Of a stretch of 7,633 bases of DNA, positions 1-6,466 are shown one piece after another. The translations under genes were made by a program, and so were the position numbers. Below the pieces are notes generated by a model. That model was not told where the DNA came from, did no database searches, and was given only the letters and a program-made list of their open reading frames with translations. This DNA is from Schleiferiaceae bacterium (lineage in GTDB: Bacteria > Bacteroidota > Bacteroidia > Flavobacteriales > Schleiferiaceae), in NCBI GenBank assembly GCA_030829675.1, contig JAURAE010000062.1, positions 1-7,633 of the forward strand, read 5' to 3'. Position 1 is the stretch's first letter. The number at the start of each line of letters is the position of its first letter.

Positions 1-52
1 ACCGCGTATGGATCTAGGTCACCTGCAAGAGGCTTTGCTCATGCGTGATTAA
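1..52 (+). CDS. Possible 3' end of a plus-strand gene, product unknown (partial)
   Basis: From the window edge, the frame starting at base 2 stays open for 16 codons and ends with TAA at 50-52. The visible C-terminal residues read PRMDLGHLQEALLMRD, which could be a short amphipathic helix. The other two plus-strand frames hit stops at 46-48 and 15-17. If real, this gene converges on the minus-strand gene and shares the bases TTAA (49-52) with its stop codon, a tight arrangement seen in compact genomes. Sixteen open codons can easily occur by chance, and no family is recognisable from so few residues, so this is only a candidate. Confidence 0.3.
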   Translation, partial: PRMDLGHLQEALLMRD

Positions 53-639
53 CGTCGCCACTTCATATCCTTTGGATCTGGTGCGTTTTTAGTCCACTCG
101 ATAGGACCGTCGCAACCTATTTCAATGACCATGGAATTTGGCCCGCCAAACACCCCGAGCATATCACTGCGCCATTGGCGGAACTCCTCAATATCAGTGG
201 CATAACAGCTCATCGTGAGGATGGAAATGTAATTCTTTTCAATGATGATAATCGCGGGATCCACGTGGTCCACACTGCGGTAATCACGGCCGGGAGTTAC
301 TCGTTTATCGCCAATAAATGTTTTGAACCAGAACTTAAGTGCATATAAGATTTCGTCTTCATCCTCATAGGCAAAAGTGCTCAGGTGGTAGGTAGGCTTG
401 ACTTTATTGCCCAATTCATTTACCTCTTTCTCCAATTGCTTGAGCTGGTAATATTCGTGTTGTACGAATTCAGTTTCCGGCAATACCCCGTACTCAGGTT
501 CGCTTCCGTTGATGGACTTTACTTTGAATCTGTTTTCTACCTCACTAATAAATAGTTGAGTACGTTGGTTCAATTCTTCTACTTGACCTTGAACGTGCAA
601 GGCGGTTAAGGCGATAAGAGCTACAAAGAGGTTTTTCAT
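49..639 (-). CDS. Secreted or periplasmic protein of unknown function, coupled to folC
   Basis: I do not recognise this 196-residue protein. It begins with a clear Sec signal peptide: Lys at position 2, a hydrophobic core at about residues 4-14, and a likely cleavage after VQG (residue 18). There is no lipobox cysteine, so it should be soluble in the periplasm or exported. The mature part starts with a charged, probably helical region (about 20-80), followed by an acidic patch (EDEDE, 92-96) and then strand-like segments around 129-147 and 169-176. It has only two cysteines, C145 and C176, which could form a disulphide in the periplasm (inference). The tail is basic (KWRR). No transmembrane segment follows the signal peptide. 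Its ATG overlaps the folC stop in an ATGA junction (636-639), so it is probably translated by coupling as the last gene of the exbB-exbD-tonB-folC unit. The gene call is solid; the function is unknown. A cell-envelope role is possible from the context only. Confidence 0.85.
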   Translation of the reverse strand: MKNLFVALIALTALHVQGQVEELNQRTQLFISEVENRFKVKSINGSEPEYGVLPETEFVQHEYYQLKQLEKEVNELGNKVKPTYHLSTFAYEDEDEILYALKFWFKTFIGDKRVTPGRDYRSVDHVDPAIIIIEKNYISILTMSCYATDIEEFRQWRSDMLGVFGGPNSMVIEIGCDGPIEWTKNAPDPKDMKWRR

Positions 640-1841
640 AATGCTAAGTCTGCGACGACAAAGTTACTGCCGCCAATAAAGATAAGGTCATTTGGTGCTG
701 CGTTGTTTTTGGCCGCTTCCCAAGCATCTCGCACCGATGAGAAGTGGTTTCCATACCGACCCATGCCGGCTGCGAGCTCGCCCAATACTTCAGGAGCCGC
801 TGTTCTTGGACTAGTGCTGGCGGTCCAATAAAACTTGGACCCTTCTAAAGGCAATAATTCTACGACTTTTCTAAAGTCTTTATCACCTGCGCTGCCCAAT
901 ACCCAATGGATTGTTCCTTCACTTTCACGTAGTGCTTGCGGAACAAGTTCTGAAAATGCGTGGCCGTTGTGGCCGGTATCACAAACCGTTTTAGGCTCCT
1001 CTTCAATGATCATCCAACGACCTTGAAGGCCGGTATTGGCGACCACTCGAGTAAAACCTAAAGACCAAACAGACCGATATTCAGGGAACAGTAAATCCAA
1101 GGCCGTTGCCGCACCATTGATATTGTATTTCTGGTATTCCCCTCGTAAATCGCTCTCAAACGCAAAACCTGATGCCCAGAACAGGGGCGCTTTTTGATCG
1201 TGCGCCACGCGCTCAAAAACAGCTTGGGTTTCTGAATCTCTTTGCACGACAACAGCCGGCACGCCGGGTTTGATAATACCTGCTTTTTCAGCCGCTATGG
1301 CCGCTCGAGTATTGCCCAGCCACTGCACATGGTCAAGGCCGATGTTGGTGATTAGAGTGAGTTCAGGTTTACAGATGTTGGTAGCATCCAATCTTCCGCC
1401 CATTCCCGTCTCTAAAATGATCCAGTCCACTTTTTCGTGCTCGAACCACAATAGAGCCAGCATCAAGGTGAGCTCAAAAAAGCTATAGCCGCCTTTAGTG
1501 AAAAAGTCTTGGTGCTGGGTAACAAATTCGATAATGAAGGATTCAGGAACTTTGTTGGTGCCAATTTTTGCACGCTCCCGAAAATCAAACAAATGTGGCG
1601 AGGAGAACACACCTACTCGTAATCCCATTTCACGCATTCCAGAGGCCATCAAATGCACCGTTGATCCTTTGCCATTCGTGCCGGCCACATGAATAGTGGG
1701 AATGTCGATGGAAGGATTTTCTAAATAAGACCACAGCTCTTGTGGGCCTTCTAGACCAATCTTGTAATTTTTGCTTCCGCCGTCGCGCTGAAAATTGGGC
1801 ACCGCGCTATACAGCCATTGTACAGCTTCGTCGTAGGTCAT
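636..1841 (-). CDS. folC: Bifunctional dihydrofolate synthase / folylpolyglutamate synthase
   Basis: This cytoplasmic Mur-ligase-family enzyme joins glutamate to dihydropteroate to make dihydrofolate, then adds further glutamates to reduced folates, using ATP. The P-loop GTNGKGST lies at residues 54-61, followed by SSPHL (80-84). The Mur-ligase signature ETGMGGRLDATN is at 144-155 and TNIGLDH at 165-171, which supplies the metal-binding histidine. K186 in EKAGI matches the lysine that is carbamylated in the E. coli enzyme. The C-terminal domain begins near GLQGRW and carries DTGHN in place of the common DVAHN. At 401 residues it is somewhat shorter than the roughly 420 of E. coli FolC, with a compact region between the EKAGI motif and the GLQGRW motif. 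The start overlaps the tonB stop by four bases (ATGA, 1838-1841) and the stop overlaps the next start in the same way, so it sits inside a translationally coupled chain. Whether it has both activities or only one cannot be told from the sequence. Confidence 0.95.
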   Translation of the reverse strand: MTYDEAVQWLYSAVPNFQRDGGSKNYKIGLEGPQELWSYLENPSIDIPTIHVAGTNGKGSTVHLMASGMREMGLRVGVFSSPHLFDFRERAKIGTNKVPESFIIEFVTQHQDFFTKGGYSFFELTLMLALLWFEHEKVDWIILETGMGGRLDATNICKPELTLITNIGLDHVQWLGNTRAAIAAEKAGIIKPGVPAVVVQRDSETQAVFERVAHDQKAPLFWASGFAFESDLRGEYQKYNINGAATALDLLFPEYRSVWSLGFTRVVANTGLQGRWMIIEEEPKTVCDTGHNGHAFSELVPQALRESEGTIHWVLGSAGDKDFRKVVELLPLEGSKFYWTASTSPRTAAPEVLGELAAGMGRYGNHFSSVRDAWEAAKNNAAPNDLIFIGGSNFVVADLAL

Positions 1842-2692
1842 TGTAAATCGAATCGATACACGATAAAACCTACGCGTCTAAGATTCCCCTGGTCTGGGCT
1901 CCAACGCGAATTACGTGCAGCCACCCTTGCTTTCTGAACCAAACAAGTATTGGAACCGAAGTTAGATTTTGCAAGACCGGCGGGAATCTGATTATTTGGG
2001 GCCAATTCTGCTTCAAACACTTGACCTTCAGCATTCACCGCGATTTTAATGACAACCACACCTGCATAATTACAGCCTGTTTCAGGCTCAGGAATATCAA
2101 CAGGGCGTCCATTCATCCAGTATTGTCCATTATTGCCCACTCCACCATTGCCGGTGCGGTTCGGGCTTAGAATATCACCATTAGGATCCCCTTGATCACC
2201 GCCGCCTTGAGTTTCACCCTCACCTTGGCCATTGCCTTGGTTCTGAGTGTTAAACATACGGTTGAGTCGGTCTAGTTTGCGCTGGCGCTCGAGTTCCTCT
2301 TCTGTGGGTTGAGGATCTGGTTCAGGATCAGGGGTTGTTTGCTCTTGAACAGGCTCTTTTGGCTTTTGTACCGGGTCTGGTTGTGTAGTAGTTTCCTCAG
2401 TGGGCTCGCTGATTACTGGTGCCTCATCAATATCCTGAGTCACGACTTCTTCCTGAGCCTGCGGTGCCTCAACGGGTTCCACGGGGGCTGGGGGAGGAGG
2501 AGTTACAGTGGCGGCCTGAGAGGTGTTTCCTGCACCGTCGTCTTGGTAGCCAAAATTGATGGCAATTCCTTCCTCTGGTGGAGGATCCTGGTAAGTGAGT
2601 CCATAGAATGCAAACCACAGCATTAGAAGGGCATGGAACACTATGGTTCCTGTGCGCGCCTTGTTTCGGTTTGTATTCTCGTTAAATGCCAT
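1838..2692 (-). CDS. tonB: TonB-like energy transducer, inner-membrane anchored
   Basis: This 284-residue protein has the plan of a TonB/TolA-type transducer that carries ExbB/ExbD motor energy across the periplasm to outer-membrane partners. A short basic cytoplasmic tail (1-14) is followed by one membrane anchor (about 15-33) and a Pro/Glu/Gln-rich spacer (about 36-132) with PPPP and DPEPDPQP stretches. A short charged helix (about 131-147) and a Gly/Asn/Gln-rich linker (about 148-192) come next. The C-terminal globular domain (about 206-284) starts GCNYAGVVV and has the GxV-x-EAEL strand pattern of TonB C-terminal domains. It lacks an obvious YP box and holds two cysteines, C207 and C250, that could pair. 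The start codon shares one base with the exbD stop (TAATG), and the stop overlaps folC. The neighbours exbB and exbD make the assignment firm at the system level; which receptors it serves, or whether it acts more like TolA, is open. Confidence 0.85.
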   Translation of the reverse strand: MAFNENTNRNKARTGTIVFHALLMLWFAFYGLTYQDPPPEEGIAINFGYQDDGAGNTSQAATVTPPPPAPVEPVEAPQAQEEVVTQDIDEAPVISEPTEETTTQPDPVQKPKEPVQEQTTPDPEPDPQPTEEELERQRKLDRLNRMFNTQNQGNGQGEGETQGGGDQGDPNGDILSPNRTGNGGVGNNGQYWMNGRPVDIPEPETGCNYAGVVVIKIAVNAEGQVFEAELAPNNQIPAGLAKSNFGSNTCLVQKARVAARNSRWSPDQGNLRRVGFIVYRFDLQ

Positions 2693-3093
2693 TAGTTCGG
2701 ATCAGTTGCGATGATCATTCTCATGTTATTACGGTATCCTATATCCAAAATCCGTACCGTTTCTCCCGTTGGGATGCTTTGGTCAGCGCGAAGTACAATG
2801 ACGGGTTCTTCATCCGAAGCCAACTGTGAAGCAGCTGCTTTGAGTTTAGATTCTACTTGGTCGTAACTAATGATGGTTCCATTGAGGTCGAACTCAAGGT
2901 CTTCATTCACAGTGAGCGTAATATTCTTTTTCTTGACTGTCTGAGCACCGCTTTTGGGTAAAATAATATCCAAAGCACTCGAGGTGACTAGGGTAGAGGC
3001 CAAGATGAAGAATATGAGTAGCAGGAAGACCAAATCTGTCATCGACGACATATTGACTTCCGCACTTACCTTACTTCTTGATCTTAAATTCAT
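2692..3093 (-). CDS. exbD: Biopolymer transport protein ExbD/TolR
   Basis: This 133-residue inner-membrane protein is the stator partner of ExbB. It has a basic N-terminus, then a single membrane helix at about residues 18-38 carrying the key aspartate D20 in MTDLVFLLLIFF. D20 corresponds to the proton-path aspartate D25 of E. coli ExbD. The periplasmic domain (about 42-133) includes ILPKSG and the VIVLRAD strand with the ILDIGYRNNM helix typical of ExbD/TolR. The length is normal for the family. The start is preceded by AGGGA about seven bases upstream, one of the few Shine-Dalgarno-like sequences in the window, in a 12-base gap after the exbB stop. Its stop overlaps the tonB start by one base. 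ExbD and TolR cannot be separated by sequence alone; the TonB-like neighbour favours ExbD. Confidence 0.95.
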   Translation of the reverse strand: MNLRSRSKVSAEVNMSSMTDLVFLLLIFFILASTLVTSSALDIILPKSGAQTVKKKNITLTVNEDLEFDLNGTIISYDQVESKLKAAASQLASDEEPVIVLRADQSIPTGETVRILDIGYRNNMRMIIATDPN

Positions 3094-3105
3094 AATGAGT
3101 CCCTG

Positions 3106-3804
3106 TTATGCTGGTTCGTGCAACAGGTCTAAGAAGGCCATTGCACTGTCCTCAAGTTTATAGACCACGCGATCCACACGCGTCACTAAGAAGTTGTATC
3201 CAAAGTAGGCGATGATACCGACCAACAAACCGGCAACAGTAGTCGTCATCGCCGTGTAGATGCCTTCTGCCATCATATCAAGCTTGATTTGGCCACCTGC
3301 GTTGGCCATTTCTTTAAAGGTCAAGATCATCCCTATTACCGTTCCCAAGAACCCGATCATTGGCGCGCCACCGGAAATAGTCGCCAACATCGGCAGACCT
3401 TTCTCCAAGCGTGTCACTTCGAGCTTGCCTTGATTCTCAATGGCTTGTGTGATATCACCAAGTGGTTTGCCGATACGGCTAATACCTTTTTCAATCATAC
3501 GGGCAACCGGTGTGCTTTCAGCCATACACAACGCCTGTGCGCTTTCGAGCTTACCGTCCATCACCATGTCCTTGATATTGTTCATGAAGTTTGGGTCTAC
3601 CTTGTTCGCATTGCGAATGGCACCAAAACGTTCCAAGAAAATATACACTGCCATGATACTCAGGATTCCCAAGAACACCATGATCAAGATTCCGCCAATG
3701 CCCCCAGAGGTCATCAGCTCTAGAATTGACATGGTTTTTTCGGTAGGTTCTTCGGTTAAAACGGCTTCGCCGCCGGCCTGAATTTGAAGGAAAAGTGGGT
3801 TCAT
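3106..3804 (-). CDS. exbB: MotA/TolQ/ExbB proton-channel family protein
   Basis: This 232-residue protein is the channel-forming part of the ExbB-ExbD-TonB motor in the inner membrane. After a 24-residue polar N-terminus come three membrane segments: about 36-56, 137-163 and 186-206. The long cytoplasmic loop between the first two contains PVARMIEKGISRIGKP (99-114). The family hallmark GAPMIGFLGTVIGM occupies 146-159, and the third helix carries TTTVAGLLVG. T155 and T189 sit where E. coli ExbB has the channel-lining T148 and T181. The start is well bounded: reading upstream, an in-frame TGA lies seven codons before the ATG, and the leader is A-rich (AATAAAA), as expected in Bacteroidota. It is the first gene after the terminator at 3834-3865, so its promoter should lie in the short space at about 3805-3850. 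The only motif there (GATATTTG, 3824-3831) matches the Bacteroidota -7 box with one mismatch and has no suitable -33 element. Confidence 0.95.
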   Translation of the reverse strand: MNPLFLQIQAGGEAVLTEEPTEKTMSILELMTSGGIGGILIMVFLGILSIMAVYIFLERFGAIRNANKVDPNFMNNIKDMVMDGKLESAQALCMAESTPVARMIEKGISRIGKPLGDITQAIENQGKLEVTRLEKGLPMLATISGGAPMIGFLGTVIGMILTFKEMANAGGQIKLDMMAEGIYTAMTTTVAGLLVGIIAYFGYNFLVTRVDRVVYKLEDSAMAFLDLLHEPA

Positions 3805-3833
3805 TTTTATTCTGTCATTTACTCAAATATCCG

Positions 3834-3865
3834 CAAAAAGAAAGCCCCCGTTAGACGAGGGCTTT
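3834..3865 (-). terminator. Intrinsic terminator after nhaD
   Basis: On the minus strand an 11-bp stem (AAAGCCCTCGT against ACGGGGGCTTT, 3841-3865) closes a 3-base loop and is followed at once by CTTTTT. One pair is G-U on the minus strand but a C-A mismatch on the plus strand, and only the minus strand has the T-run, so the orientation is clear. It begins 26 bases after the nhaD stop and separates the anmK-dehydrogenase-nhaD unit from the exbB unit. Confidence 0.9.
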
Positions 3866-3891
3866 GGAGATATCAACAAGTTCGAACGACT

Positions 3892-5202
3892 CTAAAAGAG
3901 TGTACGTTCAAGGATGTATACTGCTGCCCCTGCAAAGTATCCAACGAGTGCAAGCAGTGAAATATTCTTCAAATACCAACCAAATGGTATTTTTTCTAGT
4001 CCCATCACGGCAACACCGGCTGCTGAACCGATGATCAATGCAGAACCTCCCGTTCCAGCACAATAGGCCAAGAACTCCCAGAAGACGCCATCTACCATGA
4101 ATAGACCAGTGGTGGTTACCTCGTACATTCCCATCGCAGCCGCAACTAGCGGCACGTTATCTACAATGGAAGAAAGCAATCCAATAATCATGCTCACAGC
4201 ATATACGCCGCCCTCAGTATTTGTGCCAATAGAGTTATCCAGAGCAATCGCTAAATCTCCCAGCTGCCCCATGCTTTGTAGTGAGGCTACGGCCAATAAG
4301 ATACCCAAGAAGAAAAGTACTGAAGGCGTATCAATTTTTCGTACCACCCCCAATACACTCAGTTCGTGACGAACCTCGCTAGGTTTTCTGCGGTGAATGA
4401 TATCTGTGATCAACCACAACACACCCAAGGAAAGCATCATTCCCATAAATGGAGGTAAGTGCGTCACAGTCTTGAAAATTGGAACAAAAATCAAACCTGC
4501 AACACCCGCAAAGAACACGAAATTTCTTTCGAAGGGTGTAGTTGGATCCGTGTAGTGATCGGCACTTTCCACGCGAACTGGGCGTGTTACGTTCCCTTTC
4601 ATTCGGAACGATAGAATGGCCAATGGTGCTAGCAATGTGAAAATAGAAGGTATGATCAAAACCTTAATAATTCCGGCTGCCGTAATCTGTCCTTTGATCC
4701 ACAACATGGTCGTGGTTACGTCTCCGATGGGCGACCAAGCACCCCCGGCATTGGCAGCGACAACGACCATTCCGGCAAAGAACCAGCGGTCTTTTTGGTC
4801 TTCGATCAACTTGCGCAACAAGCTGACCATTACGATGGATGTGGTAAGGTTATCCAAGGCTGCTGAGAAGAAAAAGCTCAACACACCAATAATCCACATG
4901 AGTTTCACCTTGTTCGTGGTCTTGATCTTATCAGTAATGACCGAAAAACCTTCATGCGCATCGACCAATTCTACAATGGTCATTGCCCCGATCAAAAAGA
5001 AGAGGATGGAGGAGATTTCACTGAGGTGGTGCAGCAGGTGTTCTTCCACGTGGTGAACATCGTGAGCGGTCATAATGTATAGGGTCCAAGTAACCACACC
5101 GGTCACAAGGGCCGCCGCTGCTTTGTCTATTTTTAATTGGTGCTCGAGAGCAATAGCTGCGTAGCCAAGTACAAAGACTACCAGCATTAATGTATATACC
5201 AT
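3892..5202 (-). CDS. nhaD: NhaD-type sodium:proton antiporter
   Basis: This 436-residue inner-membrane protein of the ion transporter superfamily exports Na+ (or Li+) in exchange for H+. It is hydrophobic throughout, with about a dozen predicted helices. NhaD hallmarks are present in order: IGAMTIVELVDAH (71-83), SAALDNLTTSIVM (113-125) with D117, and NAGGAWSPIGDVTTTMLW (151-168) with D161. The second half repeats the pattern with IVDNVPLVAAAMG and AGTGGSALIIGSAAG, as expected for two inverted halves. An unusual histidine-rich loop (H47, H50, H51, H55, H58, H59) lies between the first membrane helices. The start follows the dehydrogenase stop by two bases (TAA-TT-ATG), so the two are almost certainly co-transcribed and coupled. 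The gene ends just before a strong terminator. In marine or salt-adapted bacteria such a pump helps keep internal Na+ low, while its H+ intake draws on the same gradient that drives the ExbB/ExbD motor next door. Confidence 0.95.
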   Translation of the reverse strand: MVYTLMLVVFVLGYAAIALEHQLKIDKAAAALVTGVVTWTLYIMTAHDVHHVEEHLLHHLSEISSILFFLIGAMTIVELVDAHEGFSVITDKIKTTNKVKLMWIIGVLSFFFSAALDNLTTSIVMVSLLRKLIEDQKDRWFFAGMVVVAANAGGAWSPIGDVTTTMLWIKGQITAAGIIKVLIIPSIFTLLAPLAILSFRMKGNVTRPVRVESADHYTDPTTPFERNFVFFAGVAGLIFVPIFKTVTHLPPFMGMMLSLGVLWLITDIIHRRKPSEVRHELSVLGVVRKIDTPSVLFFLGILLAVASLQSMGQLGDLAIALDNSIGTNTEGGVYAVSMIIGLLSSIVDNVPLVAAAMGMYEVTTTGLFMVDGVFWEFLAYCAGTGGSALIIGSAAGVAVMGLEKIPFGWYLKNISLLALVGYFAGAAVYILERTLF

Positions 5203-5204
5203 AA

Positions 5205-6431
5205 TTATATCAGCAGTTTTAGGGCGTTTGAATACGCTTTAAATGTAATGCCTGTTTTTTGGTTATCAATGGCTTTGATGTTAAGAAGTGCAGAATGGAT
5301 GGTGTCAGAAACATCCGTAAAAATTGCTTCATCATTGACATTGGCGCCTTCTTGCATTAAATATCCGAAAACTCTTGCCATTCCACAATTAGAGATGAAA
5401 TCTGGGATGACCGCACATTTTTGGTCGGCGAGTTCGGCAATTGGACCGTAAAAAATCTCCTCATCGGCAAACGGAACATTGGCCCCAGAAGAAATCACTT
5501 CCAATCCATTGTCCAACATCTGGGCGAGTTGCATTCTATTGACCAATCGAGAGGCTGCTGCAGGGATAAACACCTCCGCTCCCATGGACCAAATCTGCTT
5601 GTTCACCTCTTCGAAGCTCATCATATCCTTCGCATTCAAAGCATTGCCGTTTTTCTCATTAAATAAGGTTTGGATTTCTTCGAAAGAAAATCCTTCTGGC
5701 TTCATCAAGCCGCCCACCTTATCGATGATGCCGACAATCTTTGCGCCCATTTGACCCAGGTAATAAGCCGCACCGGAGGCAACATTTCCCCAGCCTTGTA
5801 TAATCACTCGTTTTTCTTGGAGATCACCGCCCCAGATATCATAGAAATGCTTCACGCTTACTGCGGTGCCATATCCCGTGATTAGATCACCAACTTTGAA
5901 TATATCTTTTGAACTAGGTGTTAGTTTTGAGCTTTCTACTGTTAAACTCACGCCGTCCTGAAGTTGCTTTATTTTCCTTGCCTTCGCAAAATCCCCTGGT
6001 TGATAGTGTCCATTAAGTACACCCTCTTGCGGATGTAATATGCCTAATTCACTGGTGATAGGAATAACTTCCGTCTTTTGATCGACGTTTAGATCACCTC
6101 CAGTACCGTAATAGTTTTTCAAAAGAGGATAAACCGCCTTGTACCAGCGTTGTAAAACACCATGTTTTCTCGGGTCATTTGGGTCGAAGTCAATACCACT
6201 TTTTGCCCCGCCAATAGGGGGTCCTGCGATGGTAAATTTGATTTCCATGGTCTTGGCCAGCGATAGGACTTCCCCCTCCGTGAGTCCAGGTCTCATGCGG
6301 GTTCCGCCTCCAGCGGCACCGCCGCGTAGGCTGTTAATTACGACCCAACCTTTGGCTTCAGTTTCAGAATCGTGCCAGTGGAATACAATCTCTGCGGGGC
6401 GCTCTTCAAAAGCGCGCAGTTGCTCTTTCAT
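5205..6431 (-). CDS. Glu/Leu/Phe/Val-type amino-acid dehydrogenase
   Basis: This 408-residue cytoplasmic enzyme belongs to the superfamily that reversibly deaminates an amino acid to its 2-oxo acid with NAD(P)+. The catalytic domain shows GGGTRMRPGL (41-50), then MEIKFTIAGPPIGGAKSGI (62-80) with the substrate lysine K65 and catalytic K77, and GTGGDLNVD (109-117) with the active-site aspartate D113. The Rossmann domain has GWGNVASG (213-220), with D237 at the end of the second strand, which favours NAD over NADP (inference). IPAAASRLVN and VIPDFISNCGMARVFGYL follow as in the family. About 70 residues between the aspartate motif and the Rossmann fold (HPQEGVLNGH onward) look unlike classical glutamate or leucine dehydrogenases, and I recall this form from Flavobacteriales. 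The substrate cannot be assigned, so I give no symbol. An in-frame TAG lies eight codons upstream of the ATG, fixing the start region. It lies 35 bases after anmK and two bases before nhaD. Confidence 0.9.
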   Translation of the reverse strand: MKEQLRAFEERPAEIVFHWHDSETEAKGWVVINSLRGGAAGGGTRMRPGLTEGEVLSLAKTMEIKFTIAGPPIGGAKSGIDFDPNDPRKHGVLQRWYKAVYPLLKNYYGTGGDLNVDQKTEVIPITSELGILHPQEGVLNGHYQPGDFAKARKIKQLQDGVSLTVESSKLTPSSKDIFKVGDLITGYGTAVSVKHFYDIWGGDLQEKRVIIQGWGNVASGAAYYLGQMGAKIVGIIDKVGGLMKPEGFSFEEIQTLFNEKNGNALNAKDMMSFEEVNKQIWSMGAEVFIPAAASRLVNRMQLAQMLDNGLEVISSGANVPFADEEIFYGPIAELADQKCAVIPDFISNCGMARVFGYLMQEGANVNDEAIFTDVSDTIHSALLNIKAIDNQKTGITFKAYSNALKLLI

Positions 6432-6466
6432 GTGTGCTCTGTTTAAGGGAGCCTAAAGATAGCGTT

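Noticed and set aside
19..42. Tiny minus-strand reading frame of seven codons after the last gene
   Set aside because: Too short, no leader and no conservation clue; expected by chance.
2120..2500. Repeat-like DNA rich in CCA/GGT and CAG-type triplets
   Set aside because: It encodes the Pro/Glu and Gly/Asn/Gln linkers of the TonB-like protein with varied codons, so it is protein low complexity and not a DNA repeat array.
2309..2626. Plus-strand reading frame of 105 codons
   Set aside because: It mirrors the Pro/Glu-rich spacer of the TonB-like protein; low-complexity coding sequence often leaves the opposite strand open.
3289..3781. Two overlapping plus-strand reading frames of 113 and 144 codons opposite exbB
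   Set aside because: They lie fully within the well-conserved exbB gene on the other strand, have no protein-family character, and overlap each other in different frames; they are shadows.
3824..3831. Possible -7 promoter box (GATATTTG on the minus strand) for exbB
   Set aside because: One mismatch in the consensus and no TTG at a suitable -33 distance; the placement is plausible but the evidence is too thin to list as a feature.
4616..5056. Plus-strand reading frame of 146 codons opposite nhaD
   Set aside because: Antisense to conserved NhaD motifs; its composition is that of a reversed membrane protein gene and it has no start signal.
6450..6466. Possible -7 box (TATCTTTA on the minus strand) between anmK and the dehydrogenase
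   Set aside because: The last consensus base does not match and no -33 element is visible; co-transcription from anmK is the simpler reading.
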